Part shown: in pieces, positions 52,301 through 58,300 of the stretch
How the letters are laid out: each line of letters begins with the position of its first letter
Numbering within the stretch: the stretch's first letter is position 1
Assembly: GCA_947652115.1 (NCBI GenBank)
Contig: OX393564.1
Location: 11,180,373 to 11,244,372 of the forward strand
Source of the DNA: Blastomussa wellsi
Taxonomy: Eukaryota > Cnidaria > Anthozoa > Scleractinia > Plerogyridae
DNA: 64,000 bases
Reading direction: 5' to 3'
Notes under the pieces: model-generated
Database searches by the model: none
The model's input: the letters and a program-made list of their open reading frames with translations, nothing else
What the model was told of the DNA's origin: nothing
Made by a program: the position numbers and the translations under genes

Positions 52301-55300
52301 TGTGGTGGCACATAATCACCAAAATCAACCAAACCTTCTACATCCATGTCTTCATATGGATCAACTTCATCCTCAGTATCGATACCATAATCCGGAACTT
52401 CCCCTTTCTTCGGTGGTTGTTTTCTCTTTCGAAGCATATTTGAAACCAAATTAGTTGTAATTACATCATCTAATTTACTTGTCACTGGTTTAAATACCTT
52501 CTGTAATGACTCTTGGCTTGTCTGCTGACCAATATTATGTTTTGTAATTGTATCATGGACATAATTGATTTTATTCCCTAATTCAGATTTACTTTTTGCG
52601 AGTTCTTTCCATCTAAGTAAACTCATTTGTTGTTATATTATTATGTTACATAAAAAATGAAAATCGTATATAAAAAATAACGTTAAACGTTATGTTGAAC
52701 ACCATGTTGAACACTATGTTGAACACTATGTTGAACACCATATTATATTAAATTTATGTAACATAATAATATAATGAAAATACCAAATTATGATGTTGAA
52801 GATAATGTAGTCTCAAACTTCAAACAACGATATAATTTCATGCCTCATCAATGTTTTCGGATGCTGATTTGTGGTCCAAGTGAATCAGGAAAACAAACAT
52901 ATTGATGCATATGATCTACAATCTACTGATTTATCTGAGTCAATGTTATTATAAGACGCCAAAAGACATAAGATTGAACTGTTCACACTTCTCCATTTAT
53001 AAATTCCCAAGTGCTAATGAGAATAGTTTAATTTGCCGTGAAAACAGTATTCTAAAAAAATCATTTGAGAAAGCAACGGAATAACCATACAGCTTCATAT
53101 ACATTGATAAACCAAGAAAATTCACAGCTAAAAATTTCAATGAAAAAATATAATCTAATTATATAATGAGTTATTCAAATGGACTTTTACCGACATCAAC
53201 AACAACAACAATGATGAGTTCACAACGGGGATTGCCTGGTATTGGTTTTAAATTGACAGATGATGGAAATTATAATCTCGATTATAAACTAATAAGGAAT
53301 CTTGAATCCCCACCAGATGTCGCCGAGGATGATAGTTATGATCACTACGTAACAGATCTGAAGTCGGGTGTTAATAAAGAATACCTCAATAGTAAATTCC
53401 TCAAAAAAGACAAAGATGGTAATTATTTTGATTTAAATCAATATGTTATTAGAAACACAGAACCATATCATGATGGGCTTTTTGGAGATAATGATTTGGT
53501 GAGCAAAAAATATGTTGACCTGACCAGTAATAGTTTATTACCTATTGATGGATCAAAACAAATGGCTGGTGATCTTGACATGAACAACAAACACATAAAC
53601 AACGTCAGTAGTCCTTCCACAAATTTACAAGTAGCAAATAAAGCGTATGTTGATTTGATCTCATTGTCAGTTCTCGGTGAGAATAAGATGCTTGCAGATC
53701 TTGACATGAACCAAAAAAAGATAATAAACCTAAAAGATCCCATTGATGATCAAGACGCTGCTACTAAACAATGGATAAACACTCAACTAAATACAAAGGT
53801 AAGCAAATCAGGTGATTCCATCAATGGCACTCTTGATATTTTTGGGCTATTAGACATGAACAATAATAAAGTTGTCGGTATGGCTAACCCTTCAGCTGCA
53901 CGTCATGGTGCTAATAAATCGTATGTTGATTCACAACTTGCTAAAAAACTTAACCTCTCTGGCGGGAATATGAATGGTAATATAAACTTTAATAATACTC
54001 ACAAAATAATCAATTCAGCAAATCCAACAACTGATAATGATTTAACCACTAAAAAGTATATGGAAGATCATGTGAGTCAATCACATGTAACCGCTTCCGA
54101 CAGATTAAATGTTTTCAAATATATTATGGATAATCCTGGCGGACAATTAACTGAAGAAGATGATGTAGAATTTGGAGATATGGTGACTGTGCAATCAAGT
54201 CCTCATTCAATAAATAAAAATGCTGTTGACACAAAACTACTTTTGGACTAGAATAAAGGATATTATAGTTCGAGAATAGCGGTTAATCTATATGTTTTAC
54301 CTAATAGTGATTACACAATGGCTTTTGAACTTATTTGGACTGATAACAATATCGATCGCGATACTATATCTATCAACGGTGTTAGTACCATTGAAACGAT
54401 TCATAATGTTTTGAAAAAGGTTTTTGATGATTATGCTAGATTAATCATTCAGTTCACTAAGACACAAAATATTGGAAACAACTATTTATATATCAATGTT
54501 ATTATGAAAATGAAAACTGGGGTATCATATCCTGCAAAACTTCAGACATACATACTATTTTATGGCGTTAAAGGTATTCAATCAAACGTAGCACCAAGTA
54601 TTTATGATGCTTTATGGACTGTTGGTGATGGTAAAATTGTAATGAATGAAGTCATTGATATGGATGGTAAGGAAATAAAGGGGATTAAAGAAGATACTAT
54701 GGATTCTGGAGCTGTTAATTATAAACAACTTGTTGCATACTGTTTGAGTCTTAAAACAAAATTGAATGATTTAATCAATAAAAAACAGAATCAAAGCTAT
54801 TATGAAGAGTTATTTGATGATTGGTTTGATTGTCTTGACCCAAATATGTTTAATATCAATAAAACAGCAAATGGCGCTGTTGTTAACAAAATAAATAACC
54901 GGTTGATTTTTGACCCGACAAAGGATCTGGATGATTTTGATATGTCTCAAGGTTTTGTGTTAGGCGCGTATTTTGACCTATATGATAATATAGACATAAA
55001 TGGTGATATGACGTTGATGGTTACTTTTAAGCATAGTGAAGCTATCCAATTTATTCAATTTTATGGGTTGCATAATCTCGGCTATATCCACATTTATAAA
55101 GATTCATTAAAACTTAGAATTGGTAGAAATAACTTTACTAAAGCAATATCATCAAATTATAAAGATAAACAATTAATGATTTGGTTTGCAAAAAGAACTA
55201 ATCTTTGGCAGCTTTGTCTATGTGATAACGCTGTTTTCATCAATGAAACATTGAATATAAAATGTCAACTTTAGCAGAATCAGATTTGCATTCTCACAAC

Positions 55301-58300
55301 ATGTTCAACGTATTGGATTCAGCCCCAAATTTTATGCTGTAAATAACCCAGAATTCCATAAAATATTATTTCTCGAGAAATTGAAAGGAACATATTTTAT
55401 ATAATCAATTAATATATGAACACTGAAAAGATAAGAATTTGGTTAAAAAAAGTAAAAGATTTCATTATTTGCTGCAGAAAAACAATAGATGAAGTTGAGG
55501 TTGTTGTTGAACAAATAGATTGAAGTATATATAACATAGATAATATATAATATGATAGAAGAATATATAATATATTATAAGATAAAAGAAAATATAATAT
55601 ATTATATATGAAAAATCAACGTAAAAGCATATTTAACTGGAATCACATATCAAACAAACTAACAGAGGATCAGATAAAGGAATTAAAATCATACTACCAC
55701 ACATATCATAGAAAGTGTTGGGTATATAAACAAGCTGTAAAACACTTTAAAAAATGGAAATTGTTGGGGAACTCACTGTCTATCATCTTTGCTTCTGGAG
55801 GTATAGCCTCAACTTTAACAACGGGTGGTGTTAGTTTGATTGCTATTAGTACTACAGCACTTCTAATCCAAGGTTGGATGAAGCATAAAGACCTTGATTT
55901 AAAAATACAAAATTCAACATATGCTTATCAAAGTTATAATCATCTATTAATTATGATAAAATATGCAATGAGATTAGGTGAATTTGACAGAGAATGTTTA
56001 ATTAATTCAATGAATAATATTGATAGTTATGTTATTGATATTGGACCTGTTGTTGATAAATTTTATAAAAAATATGATCAGATATTTTGTCCTGAAGAAT
56101 AGATTTAATTTTATCACCAATTAGATTCATTATTTCGTTCCAATATTTATTATAAAATGCTAGTGTCTTTTTTGATTTTGTTGAAGTGATATCTTTATAA
56201 TGAATATTCATCATCTTAAACAGTTCTATGATTAGAAATTTAATATTAATCATTCGTTTACGACTATTATTAACTAAATGTAGAACATTATCAATCTCAT
56301 TGAATGCTTTATAAATCCGTTCCCTTTGATTACAAGTTAATTGAACATTATTATTAAAATATAATTTATTAATCAAATTCTCAATATGGTATTTGCGATA
56401 ATATATAGATTTCCTTTTCATTTTATACATATTTTCATAGAAATTAAACTTATTCATTGTGAAGTTATAACCATCAACTAAACCACAACTTATACATGTA
56501 TTCATTCCATTTAAATCAATGACATTTTGATTATCACAACATTTTTCATTTTCCATCTTATTATTATATGTCAACTGTTTATCACAAAAAGGACAATTAT
56601 ATTGATCAATAATTTTTAATTCATTATGTATGTCATCATTGCAACTCATCTTATATATAATTATATAATCTATATTACAAAAATGCATAAATGTATACCC
56701 ATGTTCTGAGCAAAACTTGCCACCACATTTACATTCAAATGGTATCAGTCCATACTTTTTATTACATATTTTAAACGCACTTAAAGAAATATTTTTATAT
56801 AAATATATAATATAGAATGGAAAAAACTGTTGAATATTGGACATGTGAAATTTGTAATAAAGATTACAAATTAAATAGTAAAAAAAGTCATTTAAATACA
56901 CATAAACATATAGATAATGAAATAAAAAAAGATGAAATATGGAAAAACCTTTTAAATACATATACAGTTGGTTAAATGTAATTAGATAAAAATATCTAAT
57001 TAGATTATCTTATAAAAAACATTTTCATAAACATTTTCAACAACAGGCCTATAATCCAACACTAATATCCAATACTGAGATTTAATACTTATATATAATA
57101 CTGGATTCCAGTATTATATATCTAACACTATGTAATGGAACATTATCTATACTTCGTATAGATAATATCATTCAATTCCCCCCTCTGTTTCTCCAGTTTT
57201 AACAACAGGACTAATATCCAATACTGAAATCCAATACTGAGATTTCAGTTTGATAATTCAGTTTGATAATTCAGCAGAAAAATTCAGTCAAAAAATTATT
57301 GAAAAATTCTGCTGAAAAATTCTGCTGAAAATTATTGAAAAATTATGCTGAATTTTTTTACTGAATTTTTCTGCTGAATTTATGCGCTCGAACCGCTAAG
57401 TCCTATACTACTTCTTTATCGTATTTTGAACGTTTTTTGATCATGTTGTTTTGCCGCATGATGTTAGTAAGCTATGTTTTCATTCCGCTCGCTAGATTAA
57501 TAGCTACGAACCTTGAAGGTTTCCAGAAAATTTTGCCCTCTATGTCATAAACAAGTAATCACATGTTTCCTCGTAAAATTACGGATTAATATCACTTGTG
57601 TTTTCAGAAGCTGCAGAAATTGCCTTCATCGCTGCGCGACTCAGGCAAATATTCTGCAACTTCTGAAAACATGCGTGATATTAATCCTTAATTTTACTTG
57701 GCCCCATGCGATTACCTATACAAAAATCAACACACAAGGAGCAGAAGAGACTCATTAACACAGAATCGCACAACACTGTTTTAAACAAGAAAGGGCAAAC
57801 AACATGGTGCAAGTATTAAATTGCCATCAAACTTCAGAACAATCATGGCAGCATCACAGGGCAGATTTCACTACTGCATCATGGACTGCATTTAGAGATA
57901 CCAACTGCTGGTTAACGTACAACAGGCTTGTTTGGATTAAATGTGCAAAAGAATTTGAGTCAACTCGAAGAGTTTAAGGGAGGAATACCTTCCAACAGTG
58001 TGCGATAAACAGAAATTTCTTCCATAAAATTATTTGGTTTAATTTTGACTAACATTAACTAAATAAAGGTATCAATAACTCATCAAAGACAAAACATGTG
58101 ATATTAATTTATCCAACCTTTTGAATAGGGACTAGTGCCATGGCAGATTAGGTTGCCCATGGGGCAACTACTCAGCACAATTTGGTTGCCCCATCATAAT
58201 TTTGGTTGTCCTGGACAACCAGACAACCAACCCTGGACATTGGAATATACAGAGCTTGCACAGGGGAGGGAGAACAGCACAGGTGGCCAAAATGGACATA

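Larger units (their letters stand above)
45100..57412. mobile_element. Polinton-like (virus-like) integrated element, 12.3 kb
   Basis: The element starts AGTAGTATAGG and ends CCTATACTACT inside a perfect 6-bp duplication, with terminal inverted repeats of 394 and 381 bases. It encodes a family-B DNA polymerase, a packaging-ATPase relic, virion-like proteins, a fibre-like protein, a VLTF3-like factor, an EF1A-like GTPase, an HNH nuclease and small zinc-finger and membrane proteins. It is much more AT-rich than its surroundings and has short intergenic gaps and no introns, as viral genomes do. The AG...CT ends, 6-bp duplication, inverted repeats and PolB are Polinton/Maverick hallmarks. No integrase, protease or recognisable major capsid gene is found, and several genes are broken. 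It is therefore best described as a decayed Polinton-like virus or Maverick relative, not an active one. Confidence 0.9.
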
